Shown: positions 1-8,900, numbered from the stretch's first letter. The stretch is DNA of 64,000 nucleotides from Shimia isoporae (GCF_004346865.1 NZ_SMGR01000001.1:1674001-1738000); one strand, 5' to 3'. Notes: generated from the letters alone by a model not told the origin. Translations and numbers: made by a program.

Positions 1-148
1 CAAATACCACAACAGGACGCGCATTCCCGATATGTGCACGGTCGTAGACCGTCGGCCCACAGACGTACATCCGCACATTTTCAGGATCGATGGGCGCAAA
101 TACTTCCTTTTTGCGGCTCAGCGAGTTGTGCAGTTTGATCTCGGTCAT
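1..148 (-). CDS. cysS: cysteinyl-tRNA synthetase (N-terminal fragment)
   Basis: The gene runs off the left edge and only the first 49 codons are present. The product charges tRNA-Cys with cysteine in the cytoplasm. The visible residues contain the signature [16 protein letters not shown]: the Cys is a zinc ligand next to the active site and HIGN is the class I HIGH motif. The start is the ATG at 148, with a GAGGAG ribosome site about 7 nt upstream. The identification rests on this diagnostic N-terminus, and nothing unusual can be seen in so short a piece. Confidence 0.93.
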   Translation of the reverse strand, partial: MTEIKLHNSLSRKKEVFAPIDPENVRMYVCGPTVYDRAHIGNARPVVVF

Positions 149-385
149 CAGTGGCTCCTCAGCACACGGGGTTGGCACGCGGACTTCGTCCGTGGCGGGC
201 TTAGCAACTCTGATACCTCATTGGAATAGAAGAACGGCCCGCCTGACGATGTCAGCGGGTAATGCAGCAAATAATGATGATGCTCGCAGTGTTCATGCAG
301 GCACACTATGGCGCGCCCGCCATTCCGTCAACCCGACCAACCGGTTGCAATTGACCAACGAAAAGAAAGCCCCCACAGTCCTTTC

Positions 386-733
386 ATGAGCCGCGATCGC
401 GTGAATCAAATCTGTGCCACCTTTCCCGGTGCCGAAGTCTCCGACCCTTGGGGCGGCGGCCACGACGCTTGGAAAGTCTGCGGCAAAATGTTCGCTTCTA
501 TGGGCTCAGTAACGCCGGGTGTGTCGGTGAAAACGGATAGCATCGAGACCGCGCAAATGCTGATAGATGCCGGCGTCGGAACCAAAGCCAAGTATTTTCA
601 CCGCAGCTGGATCAACATACCATTGGACGGTGACGAAGAAGAACTCCGTCACCGCCTAACTGTGTCCTATGACATTGTCCGCTCAGGCCTGACGAAGAAG
701 CTTCAGAACAGCCTGCCGCCGCGCGGAGAGTAG
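386..733 (+). CDS. MmcQ/YjbR family protein
   Basis: A 115-residue protein of the MmcQ/YjbR family (DUF419), small double-wing DNA-binding-like proteins of unknown role. Visible family features are the N-terminal helix ending in FPGAEVSDPWGGGHDAWKV, the KMFASMG strand and the late HRSWINIPLDGD segment. The frame is open from 308, but the ATG at 386 gives the usual family length and begins at the conserved MSRDRVNQICATFPG block. Its last 51 bases overlap the 3' end of the convergent EamA transporter gene, a tight tail-to-tail arrangement. Function is not predictable beyond the family. Confidence 0.8.
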   Translation: MSRDRVNQICATFPGAEVSDPWGGGHDAWKVCGKMFASMGSVTPGVSVKTDSIETAQMLIDAGVGTKAKYFHRSWINIPLDGDEEELRHRLTVSYDIVRSGLTKKLQNSLPPRGE

Positions 734-1711
734 GTAACCTTGCTGAGGTGCCCTTTCTAATTCACGGCGGCTGAACAACTTGGCGCGGGTCAGACGTCCA
801 ATCGGAAACCACCCCTGTATATTCACCCGCCAACCGGTCTGTGCAGCGATTGTCATGGCAATGCCAACTGCCGTGATGCCCGCCCCGATCCAGCTCACCG
901 GTCCATAGCGTTCCCCGAGCAGGACGACAGCACTCAGCAACCCCAGCGCCGCCGCGATATACCCGATTTGGCTCAAAAGAACGGGGCCGCCTGTCTTTTG
1001 CAGTTTGAAATAGGCCGGGAAGGTCAAAGCGGCGGCCACCAGTTGCACCATTGCCGCGCCGGGAACCCTTTGGATAGCCTCAAAGGATACCCCTTCACCG
1101 CGCGCAAATTGTACAGCGATCAGCGACACCACGGCCACGAGATGCGCCCAAAATGCCAGGGCCATCGGGTGCGCACCTGCTGGCCAGTCCAGCGAGCGGT
1201 ACACATTGCCGGCAGCAAGCACCACTGGAATGGACAGAGCTACAAGCGACCAGATCAACGTACCCTCAACTCCGCCGCGCCCGAACGCCACCATCAGGGC
1301 GCCAACAAGGCCGACGATGATCCCCGCTATGCCAAGCGCATTGGGGGCCTTCATCCCAAAGAGAAGCGACGCAGCCAGTGTTGCCACAGGAGACAAGGCG
1401 AACATCATGCCGACCTGCCCTGCTCCCACTTTCGGCACGAGACCAAAAATCATCAGGTTGATGCCAGCGAAACTGACCATGCCGGAAATCACCACATACC
1501 GCAGCATCTTTCCCCGTGGCAGCCGTAGCAGGCCTTTGGCCGCCAGAAACGGCATCAGCGACAGGCTTGCACCAAGTGACACCAGCAACGCCCACATCAC
1601 CGGCGAAACACCAGCTTCTGCAGCCACTTTTCCCAAGGGGAACGATACCCCCAGTAAAACGCCGCACCACAACAGGAGTCCGACCGGACCCACTTCACGT
1701 CCCTCACGCAT
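683..1711 (-). CDS. EamA/DMT-family transporter (SoxR-linked exporter)
   Basis: A 342-residue inner-membrane protein with about ten hydrophobic segments arranged as two EamA repeats, the layout of drug/metabolite exporters. The Gly-rich helices GLLLWCGVLLGVSFPLGKVA (start) and a second repeat beginning near ALTFPAYFKLQKTGGPVLLS are visible. The ATG at 1711 is chosen because the upstream VOC gene ends at 1704, giving an 8-base overlap and likely translational coupling; the frame is open upstream, but that region is VOC coding sequence. The tail after the last helix is basic (RLTRAKLFSRRELERAPQQ). It lies in an operon with the VOC gene behind a sox box, so export of a redox-active or toxic small molecule is inferred. 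The substrate is unknown. Confidence 0.82.
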   Translation of the reverse strand: MREGREVGPVGLLLWCGVLLGVSFPLGKVAAEAGVSPVMWALLVSLGASLSLMPFLAAKGLLRLPRGKMLRYVVISGMVSFAGINLMIFGLVPKVGAGQVGMMFALSPVATLAASLLFGMKAPNALGIAGIIVGLVGALMVAFGRGGVEGTLIWSLVALSIPVVLAAGNVYRSLDWPAGAHPMALAFWAHLVAVVSLIAVQFARGEGVSFEAIQRVPGAAMVQLVAAALTFPAYFKLQKTGGPVLLSQIGYIAAALGLLSAVVLLGERYGPVSWIGAGITAVGIAMTIAAQTGWRVNIQGWFPIGRLTRAKLFSRRELERAPQQGYLLSARRQAVLKLLRQA

Positions 1712-2078
1712 AGCTGACCACCTCGTACTCGATGCCGTCAGGGCCGTCGAAATAAAACCGTGTTCCGGGTTCATAGTCCCCATGGCTGTGCGGTACATAG
1801 CCTGCCGCTTTCACGCGCGCTTCGACCTCATCCAAGTCATCCACAACCACTCCAATGTGGTTCAAACCCGCGACATGCCGGTACCGCGCGGCCTCCGGAC
1901 GCAAGTCGACCGCTGGCGCATATATTGCAAGGTAACTGTCGTCATCACCAACATGCACGGTGTAACCGTTGTCTTTGGCAGCACCTTCCCAACGAATGTG
2001 CCACCCAAACAGTTCGGACAGGATTGCCGCTGTTGCTTTCGGGTCGCGTACACAAATGTTTACATGCTCAAGTTTCAT
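1704..2078 (-). CDS. VOC (glyoxalase/bleomycin-resistance) superfamily protein
   Basis: A 124-residue single VOC module pair (beta-alpha-beta-beta-beta twice) of the glyoxalase/extradiol dioxygenase/bleomycin-resistance superfamily. Visible are LEHVNICVRDP at the N-terminus, the middle LNHIGVVVDDLDEVEARV start of the second half, and the terminal FYFDGPDGIEYEVVSYA. Probable metal ligands are the first-repeat His (MKLEHVN), the His in LNHIGV and the Glu in GIEYEV. The start at 2078 has an AGGA-type ribosome site, and the upstream in-frame extension would run through the sox promoter. It is the first gene of the SoxR-facing operon, so it may bind or modify a redox-active compound, with EamA as the exporter. 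That role is inferred; the reaction is unknown. Confidence 0.8.
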   Translation of the reverse strand: MKLEHVNICVRDPKATAAILSELFGWHIRWEGAAKDNGYTVHVGDDDSYLAIYAPAVDLRPEAARYRHVAGLNHIGVVVDDLDEVEARVKAAGYVPHSHGDYEPGTRFYFDGPDGIEYEVVSYA

Positions 2079-2112
2079 TGCCTCAGTCCTTTCAGAAATC
2101 TTCGATGGACAC

Positions 2113-2143
2113 AGGCTAATTGCTAAAGTTAACTTTAGCTCAA
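2113..2143 (-). promoter_or_regulatory. SoxR box inside a 19-bp-spacer promoter
   Basis: The perfect 16-bp palindrome CTAAAGTTAACTTTAG (2123-2138) shares the core AAGTTAACTT with the Escherichia coli soxS operator CCTCAAGTTAACTTGAGG. On the minus strand it lies between a -35-like TTGAGC (2143-2138) and a -10-like TAGCCT (2118-2113) separated by 19 bp. Such overlong spacers are the hallmark of promoters that MerR-family activators, including SoxR, untwist to activate. It points at the VOC-EamA operon; soxR starts 36 bp away on the other strand, so the same site may also affect soxR itself. Confidence 0.82.
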
Positions 2144-2173
2144 TAACAAATAATCGTTCAAATTCAGATACCA

Positions 2174-2644
2174 ATGAAAAAATCTATCAGACTTCGCCCT
2201 ACTGGACTTACAATCGGTCAAATAGCTGACCGCACGGGACTCGCGGTCTCCGCGATCCGTTACTACGAAGAACAAGGGCTCGTTTTCCCCGATCGAACCG
2301 ATACTGGTCAGCGCCGATATGCCCGAAGCGACATTCGGCGACTCAGCTTCGTGATGATCACCCAGGGTATGGGTTTTTCCATCGCCGAGATTCGAGCCGC
2401 CCTTTCGCGCCTTCCAGACAAGCGCACGCCAACAAAATCCGATTGGGAAAATCTGTCCGCAATCTTCCGAAACGAACTAGATGCGCGCATCACCCAGATG
2501 CAGGCGCTGCGCGACAAACTGGACGGTTGTATCGGCTGCGGGTGTCTGAGCCTCACAAACTGCGCGCTCTATAACAAGGACGACCGCATTCAGCACCGCG
2601 GTCAGGGACCGCGCTTCCTACTCGGCGACAGTCCCGATCCCTGA
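2174..2644 (+). CDS. soxR: redox-sensing transcriptional activator SoxR
   Basis: A 156-residue MerR-family regulator. The winged-helix DNA-binding domain (about residues 11-80) carries TIGQIADRTGLAVSAIRYYE. A dimerisation helix follows, then the [2Fe-2S] cluster motif CIGCGCLSLTNC with cysteines at 119, 122, 124 and 130, the same spacing and numbering as E. coli SoxR. Oxidation of the cluster by redox-cycling compounds switches the bound dimer from poised to active. No soxS is visible, as expected outside enterics, where SoxR acts directly on a few targets. The facing VOC-EamA operon with a sox box is the evident target. The ribosome site is weak, so low basal expression is possible. Confidence 0.93.
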   Translation: MKKSIRLRPTGLTIGQIADRTGLAVSAIRYYEEQGLVFPDRTDTGQRRYARSDIRRLSFVMITQGMGFSIAEIRAALSRLPDKRTPTKSDWENLSAIFRNELDARITQMQALRDKLDGCIGCGCLSLTNCALYNKDDRIQHRGQGPRFLLGDSPDP

Positions 2645-2675
2645 CGCAGGGCTCCAGAACGAAACAGACTTCAAA

Positions 2676-2708
2676 CCGACGAAATACTGACGCAATACCG
2701 ACGCTTGA
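2676..2708. repeat. triple 11-bp tandem repeat (CCGACG-N5 units)
   Basis: Three consecutive 11-bp units, CCGACGAAATA, CTGACGCAATA and CCGACGCTTGA, occupy 33 bp between soxR and the aminotransferase gene. A second array with the same unit and copy number lies at 24615-24647; the 15-mer GACGCAATACCGACG is shared by both. The 11-bp period is about one helical turn. Function unknown; see findings. Confidence 0.6.
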
Positions 2709-2821
2709 AATTCCGTCCACGACATCGCCCAGTGGAAAATGGCTTCTATCACAGAATTGCATTTGACGCGGGCTGTTCGCAGGTGTCACTCCTCCGGAAA
2801 CAGGACTTCAGGGAGCGGAAA

Positions 2822-3997
2822 ATGCAGCTTTCTCAACGGATCACCCACATCACCGGCGGCGGCTCTGACGGATGGGATGTTTTTTACAAGGCGCGCCGCA
2901 TGATCGCCGATGGCGAAGCCGTCATTGAATTGACAATAGGCGAGCATGACATCCGCACCGACCCGATCATTCTCGGTGCCATGGACGACTCCGCTCGCGG
3001 CGGCCACACGGGCTATGCAATGGTGCCCGGGACGCAGGATCTGCGCGAAGCAGTGGCCGAACGAATTCAGGAAAGAACTGTCGTTCCAACCACTTACAAG
3101 AACATTCTGATCACTCCAGGAGGTCAGGCGGGGCTGTTTGCCAGCCATGTCGCCACCTGTAATGCTGGCGACCGTGCGCTGTATATTGACCCGTATTACG
3201 CAACCTATCCCGGCACTATTCGCGGCGTTGGCGCCGAACCTGTCGTTGTGCGCACTCACGCCGAAGACGCCTTTCAGCCACGCGCTGAAGACATCGCCGC
3301 CGAAGCTGCCAAAGGCGCCGCTTCTTTGTTGATCAATTCCCCCAACAATCCGACCGGCACGGTCTACAGCGCGGAAACACTTGAAGGAATCGCGGCAGTT
3401 TGTCGTGAACATGACCTCTGGCTGATCTCGGACGAAGTTTACGATACGCAAGTCTGGGAGGGAGAACACATCTCTCCGCGCAGCCTTCAAGACATGAGCG
3501 AACGAACTCTCGTCGTCGGCTCTATGTCCAAATCCCATGCCATGACAGGGTCCCGCGTCGGTTGGGTGTGCGGTCCCGAGGCCGCAATTGAACATCTTGT
3601 CAATTTGGCCACGCATACCACCTATGGCGTCGCAGGCTTCATCCAGGACGCCGCGGTATTCGCCTTGGATCAAGGTCCTGATCTTGAAGAGAAGATCGCC
3701 GAACCATTCCGCCGACGCCGCCAGATTGCACGCGAAATCCTTGCAGAACAAAACACCGTCGGGCTGATCCCGGCCCAAGGCGCAATGTACCTGATGTTGG
3801 ATGTGCGCGCGACGGGTCTTTCGGGGGAAGATTTTGCCAACAGCCTCCTCGACACGCACAAGATTGCAACCATGCCTGGCGAGAGCTTCGGTACCGCCGC
3901 TCATGGACACGTTCGGGTCGCAATGACAGTTGATGATGAACGTTTCGCCAAGGCGTTGAAAACGCTGGTGGATCACGCTCAAACGCTGGCTGAATAA
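2822..3997 (+). CDS. class I/II PLP-dependent aminotransferase
   Basis: A 391-residue fold-type I aminotransferase. The N-terminal TIGEHDIRTDPI segment, the GYAMVPGTQDLREA block, the cofactor-binding NSPNNPTGT (N174-T180), DEVYD (Asp204, Tyr207) and the Schiff-base lysine in GSMSKSHAMTGSRVGW (Lys237) are in family order. The frame is open from 2705, but the ATG at 2822 has a GGGAGCGGAA ribosome site and starts at the expected distance before the first conserved block. It should transfer an amino group between an amino acid and a 2-oxo acid; the substrate cannot be told from sequence. It is followed after 217 bp by the mttB homologue on the same strand, so a joint role in methylated-amine or amino-acid turnover is possible, though the leader between them suggests separate control. 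Confidence 0.85.
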   Translation: MQLSQRITHITGGGSDGWDVFYKARRMIADGEAVIELTIGEHDIRTDPIILGAMDDSARGGHTGYAMVPGTQDLREAVAERIQERTVVPTTYKNILITPGGQAGLFASHVATCNAGDRALYIDPYYATYPGTIRGVGAEPVVVRTHAEDAFQPRAEDIAAEAAKGAASLLINSPNNPTGTVYSAETLEGIAAVCREHDLWLISDEVYDTQVWEGEHISPRSLQDMSERTLVVGSMSKSHAMTGSRVGWVCGPEAAIEHLVNLATHTTYGVAGFIQDAAVFALDQGPDLEEKIAEPFRRRRQIAREILAEQNTVGLIPAQGAMYLMLDVRATGLSGEDFANSLLDTHKIATMPGESFGTAAHGHVRVAMTVDDERFAKALKTLVDHAQTLAE

Positions 3998-4006
3998 TGC
4001 CATGTT

Positions 4007-4199
4007 CCGTTTGCGACAAATGTCGCAAACGGGTTCGACAGGGTCTCGGTCGCTTCGCAAAATGGCGACACAAGAGGAGGCCCGATGCAAGGTCAACGCA
4101 GCAAAATCCAATTGGTGGTTATCACCATAGGTGCCGTTCGAGGCCGCGCTGCACGCGGCCGTCCCTAATGTCGTTCAACCCGAAATTTGAACGACATTA
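4007..4199 (+). promoter_or_regulatory. hairpin-rich leader upstream of the mttB homologue
   Basis: The spacer before the methyltransferase gene holds four inverted repeats in a row. They are an 11-bp perfect arm pair with loop AAAT (CCGTTTGCGAC, 4007-4017/4022-4032), a 5-bp pair TGGTG/CACCA (4113-4127), a 7-bp pair GGCCGCG/CGCGGCC (4142-4160), and a 13-bp perfect pair TAATGTCGTTCAA/TTGAACGACATTA (4166-4178/4187-4199). None is followed by a U-run, so they are not ordinary terminators. The first may be a repressor operator or the aminotransferase 3' end. The other three overlap a 27-codon ORF and stop just before the mttB ribosome site, as expected for a leader-peptide-coupled element. That role is inferred. 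Confidence 0.55.
4085..4168 (+). CDS. putative 27-residue leader peptide
   Basis: A short ORF not found by length-filtered gene callers. The ATG at 4085 has an AGGAGG Shine-Dalgarno sequence at 4075-4080. The peptide has a hydrophobic run within KIQLVVITIGAV, then a basic Arg/Gly-rich end (RGRAARGRP) and a TAA stop that forms the first bases of the left arm of the 13-bp hairpin before mttB. Consecutive Leu-Val-Val-Ile-Thr-Ile codons followed by structured RNA recall branched-chain amino-acid leader peptides such as those of ilv operons, but no terminator U-run follows. Ribosome position on this ORF would decide which hairpins form. Expression and function are inferred only. Confidence 0.45.
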   Translation: MQGQRSKIQLVVITIGAVRGRAARGRP

Positions 4200-4214
4200 C
4201 AGGACTATACAGAA

Positions 4215-5753
4215 ATGAACGCACCTACTTCCCGCCGCTCTGGTGGACGCGCAGCCCGTCGCGCATCACGCGCAGCGCCCCTTTCGCAAGACATCCGCCC
4301 GGTTCGCGCCGGACTAGAAGGCGGAACATACAAGCCGTTGAGCGAACGGGACATGCAACGCATTCACGAAACCGCGCTCGACGCCATGGAACAGATCGGT
4401 TTCGCTGACGCGCCACAATCCGGTATCGACTATATGACTGCTGTCGGCGCTGAATTCGGCAATGACGGGCGCATTCGAATCCCTCGGGCCTTGGTCGAGG
4501 ATTCCCTGGCAATGGCTTGTAAAGACATCACTTTGCCTGGCCGCGATCCCCAGTTCGACCTGCGATTGAGCGGAAATCGAGTTCACTTTGGAACCGCTGG
4601 TGCGGCTGTCCATATGGTGGACGTTGACGGCAAAGAATATCGCGACTCTACCCTTCAGGATCTGCATGACGCTGCCCGCATTACACAGCAACTCGACAAC
4701 ATCCACTTCCTCCAACGTCCCATGGTCGCAAGAGACATTCTCGACAACAAAGAAATGGATCTGAACACCATCTATGCGTGTTGCGCGGGAACGACAAAGC
4801 ACATCGGAACCTCTTTCACGGATCCCTCCTTTGTGCCCGACGCGCTGGAGATGCTGCATATGATTGCCGGCGGTGAAGACAAATGGCGCGAGCGGCCTTT
4901 TGTCAGCAATTCCAACTGCTTCGTCGTACCACCAATGAAGTTTGCAACCGAGTCTTGCGAAGTAATGGAGGCCTGCATCCACGGTGGGATGCCCGTGCTC
5001 CTGCTCTCTGCGGGAATGGCAGGAGCAACTGCACCCTCAACAATCGCGGGCGCCATCGTTCAAGCCGTCGCAGAATGTCTTGCAGGTATCGTCTACGTGA
5101 ATGCCGTGAAACCAGGACATCCCGCGATCTTTGGCACATGGCCATTTGGATTGGATCTGCGCACAGGCGCTATGACCGGTGGATCGGGCGAACAGGCTCT
5201 GCTCACCGCGGGATGCGCCCAGATGCACAAATTCTACGGCATTCCCGGTGGTGCGGCAGCAGGGATCGCGGACAGCAAATTGCCTGACATGCAGGCTGGA
5301 TGGGAACAAATGTGTTCAAACGTCATGGCAGGATTGTCCGGTCTCAACATGGTTTACGAGGCCGCCGGTATGCACGCCAGCCTGCTAGGGTTCTGCCACG
5401 AATCCCTGATTTTGGGTGATGACATCATCGGACAGGCATTGCGTTGCGTGCGTGGAATCGAGGTCGACGATGAAACCCTCGCTCTTGACCAGATAAAAGA
5501 GGTTTGCCTGGGTGGCACAGGCCATTACCTCGGCACTGATGCCACTCTGAGCAGAATGCAAAAAGATCATGTTTATCCAACATTTGGCGACCGGACCTCA
5601 CCTAAAGAATGGGCGGAACTGGACAAGCCTGACCTGATCGAGAAAGTGGTCCGTCGCAAAGAGGAAATCTTGGCGGAACGCGCCGCTGCGCGCTTTGACC
5701 CAATGCTTGATCAACAGCTGCGTTCACGTTTCAATATTCACTTGCCCGCATAA
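4215..5753 (+). CDS. trimethylamine methyltransferase (MttB) superfamily protein, non-pyrrolysine
   Basis: A 512-residue corrinoid-dependent methyltransferase homologue of the MttB superfamily (COG5598). After a basic disordered head (RRSGGRAARRASRAA) it has the family TIM-barrel with blocks such as HFGTAGAAVHMVDVDG, NSNCFVVPPMKF, GTWPFGLDLRTGAMTGGSGE and a C-terminal DHVYPTFGDR. The frame is open throughout with no internal amber codon, so it is not the pyrrolysine-containing trimethylamine enzyme but the wider family, which includes glycine-betaine methyltransferase MtgB. It should transfer a methyl group from a quaternary or tertiary amine to a cobalamin protein. No corrinoid protein or reactivase gene is adjacent, so partners must be encoded elsewhere. 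The substrate is unknown. Confidence 0.82.
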   Translation: MNAPTSRRSGGRAARRASRAAPLSQDIRPVRAGLEGGTYKPLSERDMQRIHETALDAMEQIGFADAPQSGIDYMTAVGAEFGNDGRIRIPRALVEDSLAMACKDITLPGRDPQFDLRLSGNRVHFGTAGAAVHMVDVDGKEYRDSTLQDLHDAARITQQLDNIHFLQRPMVARDILDNKEMDLNTIYACCAGTTKHIGTSFTDPSFVPDALEMLHMIAGGEDKWRERPFVSNSNCFVVPPMKFATESCEVMEACIHGGMPVLLLSAGMAGATAPSTIAGAIVQAVAECLAGIVYVNAVKPGHPAIFGTWPFGLDLRTGAMTGGSGEQALLTAGCAQMHKFYGIPGGAAAGIADSKLPDMQAGWEQMCSNVMAGLSGLNMVYEAAGMHASLLGFCHESLILGDDIIGQALRCVRGIEVDDETLALDQIKEVCLGGTGHYLGTDATLSRMQKDHVYPTFGDRTSPKEWAELDKPDLIEKVVRRKEEILAERAAARFDPMLDQQLRSRFNIHLPA

Positions 5754-5780
5754 AAAAATTGGGGGGCCAAAGGCCCCCCA
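5752..5780 (-). terminator. intrinsic terminator, stronger for the minus strand (nrdJ)
   Basis: The stem TGGGGGGCC/GGCCCCCCA with loop AAA (5760-5780) is flanked by AAAAAAATT on the left. Read on the minus strand this is a GC stem followed by a long U-run, ending the nrdJ transcript about 170 bases past its stop. On the plus strand it may also halt the mttB transcript, but only a weak U-run (GTTTCG) follows. A second small GGGGGC/GCCCCC hairpin lies nearer nrdJ at 5915-5932. Confidence 0.75.
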
Positions 5781-5951
5781 GTTTCGCCATTCAGGCTCAC
5801 TCTTGATACCGCTCGATGTTTTTTGCCTGCGGCCTGAATGTCGTCGGAGCAAGCGCACCCGCTCCGTGTCTCCTCCAAGGCCGACACCGGCCCCGGAAAT
5901 TCGTCAAATTCGTCGGGGGCACAAAGGCCCCCTACCCAGGTCCCCCCGGGA

Positions 5952-8900
5952 TCAGCTGCACCCGCTGGTGGCGCCGCAGGTGTTGCACTTCATGCAGGTG
6001 CCGTTGCGCACCAGCGTGTAGTTGCCGCAATCCCCGCAAGGATCACCTTCATAGCCCTGCATTTTCGCCTTGGTGCGTTCATCCATTCCCGTGGCGACGG
6101 TCCCGCTGGATACCGCAGTGGTTGTCGCCGCTGCAACCGTTGCCGTGGCGGCAACCGCTGGCGCACCCGCCGTTTCCGGCACAAGGGTATTCAAAGTCGC
6201 AACCGGATCGGTGCCGGTGTTCTGGCCGCCGTTCAGGACGACAAGTTCCTGCGGCAAACGCTTACGCAAATATCCGGTCGAGGAAATCTGCTTCAGTACT
6301 TCCAGAGACCGCGTTGCTGCACTCTCGCTCAGCTCCGACACATTGGACACGCCTTCCTCTTCACCGCGTCCGATATCGTCAAACGTGGTGCCTTCCGGCT
6401 TGATGTGCGCCAAATCAGTGCGGTCCAGATAGGACACGGCCAGTTCGCGGAAGATGTAGTCCAAGATCGACGTTGCATTCTTGATGCTGTCGTTGCCCTG
6501 AACCATGCCTGCCGGCTCGAACTTGGTGAATGTGAAGGCGTCCACGAACTCTTCCAGCGGCACACCGTATTGCAGACCCACAGACACAGCGATGGCAAAG
6601 TTGTTCATCATGGCACGGAAGCCGGCGCCTTCTTTGTGCATATCGATGAAGATCTCACCCAGTGACCCGTCCGAATATTCACCCGTCCGCAGATAGACCT
6701 TGTGTCCGCCGACAACCGCTTTTTGGGTATAACCCTTGCGGCGTTCCGGCATTTTTTCGCGGCCACGGGCCACTTCTTTCACAACGATCTTTTCGACGAT
6801 CTTCTCGGCCAGAACCTGCGCCTTCTCGGTCATCGACCCGCTTTCAAGAATTTCTGCCGCGTCGTCGTCATCCTCGACAAGCGCTGCCGCCAGTGGCTGA
6901 GACAGCTTGGAACCGTCGCGATAAAGCGCGTTCGCCTTGATGCCAAGAGACCAGGACAACTCATAAGCCTTCTGACAATCCTCGATTGTCGCGTCGTTTG
7001 GCATGTTGATCGTCTTGGAGATCGCACCGGAAATGAACGATTGCGCCGCGGCCATCATGGTGATGTGGCTGTCCACGCTCAAGAAGCGCTTTCCCTTTTT
7101 GCCACAAGGGTTTGCACAGTCAAATATGTGATAGTGCTCTTCCTTGAGGAAGGGCGCCCCCTCCAACGTCATCGTGCCGCAAACGTGGTCGTTGGCTGCT
7201 TCGATGTCGGCTTTTGAGTAACCCAAAGACGCCAGCAGATCGAAGCCCGGATCATTCAGCTTCTCCGACGGAATACCAAGCACGTTGGTGCAGAACTCTT
7301 CGCCAAGTGTCCACTGGTTGAACACGAAACGGATGTCGAACGCCGACCCGAGCGCAGCTTCGATCTTGTCGATTTCGTTCTGACCGAAGCCGTGACCAAC
7401 CAGCGAGGTGTGGTTGATGCCCGGTGCATTGCCAATCGTGCCATGGCCGACTGCATAACTGACCATTTCTTCGATTTGTGCGGAGGAATACCCCAGACCT
7501 TCCAACGCCGCTGGAACAGAGCGGTTGATGATCTTGAAGTAACCGCCGCCGGCGAGTTTCTTGAACTTTACCAGCGCAAAGTCGGGCTCGATGCCGGTCG
7601 TGTCACAATCCATCACCAGGCCGATGGTGCCGGTCGGCGCTATGACCGACGTCTGCGCGTTACGATAACCGTGTTTTTCACCAAGTGTCAGAGCCTCGTC
7701 CCAGCTTGCCTTCGCCAGTTTCACGAGCGCCTGATCAGGACAGTTCGCATGGTCCAGCGGCACCGGCTTAACAGCGAGTTCTTCATAGCCCTGGTCTTTG
7801 CCGTAAGCCGCCCGACGGTGGTTGCGGATAACGCGCAGCATGTGCTCGCTGTTGCGGTCATACCCGTCAAACGCACCCAACTCGCCCGCCATTTCTGCAG
7901 AGGTCGCATAGGACACACCGGTCATAATCGCCGTCAGCGAACCGGCCAAAGCGCGTCCTTCGTCAGAATCGTACCCGAAGCCCATGTTCATCAGCAGACC
8001 GCCAATGTTGGCATACCCCAGACCCAGAGTGCGGAAGTCATAGGACAGCTGTGCAATTTCCTTGGACGGGAACTGCGCCATGGTCACCGAGATTTCCAGC
8101 GTGACGGTCCAAAGACGTGTCGCGTGGACATAATCCTCTGCCTGAAACACGCCGTCCTTGAGGAACGTCAGCAAGTTCATTGACGCAAGGTTACAGGCCG
8201 TATCATCAAGGAACATGTATTCCGAACACGGGTTTGACCCGCGGATTTCACCGTCTTCGGGGCACGTGTGCCATGCATTGACTGTATCGTGATACTGGAT
8301 GCCGGGATCGGCACAAGCCCATGCCGCGTGACCAACGTCTTCCCACAATTTACGGGCTTTGATGGTCTTGGCGACCGTACCATCGGTGCGACGGATCAAC
8401 TCCCAGTCGTCATCGTTTTCCACAGCCTTCAAGAAGGCATCGGTGACACGGATCGAGTTATTGGAATTCTGGCCGGACACAGATGCATAGGCTTCCGAAT
8501 CCCAGTCGGTATCGTAGGTCGGGAATTCAATGCTGGCATAGCCTTGCTTCGCATAGTCCAGCACGCGTTTGACATAAGTCTCTGGAATTGCAACCTTTTT
8601 GGCTTCGCGAACAGCCGCCTTCAAACCGTGGTTCGATTTCGGGTCATAGGCGTCTGCTTCCGCTCCGTCCCAGGCATTGATTGCGGCGAAGATGCCGTTC
8701 AACTTCTCTTCGTGCATCTTGGAACCGGCCACGATAGACGCGACTTTCTGTTCCTCTTTGACCTTCCAGTTGATGTATTCCTCTACATCCGGGTGGTCCG
8801 CATCAACAATCACCATCTTGGCCGCACGGCGAGTGGTGCCACCGGACTTGATTGCGCCAGCCGCGCGGTCACCGATTTTGAGGAAACCCATCAGGCCAGA

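Noticed and set aside
4215-5753. Pyrrolysine-containing trimethylamine methyltransferase
   Set aside because: The frame has no internal TAG codon and no pyl genes are near, so it is a non-pyrrolysine family member.
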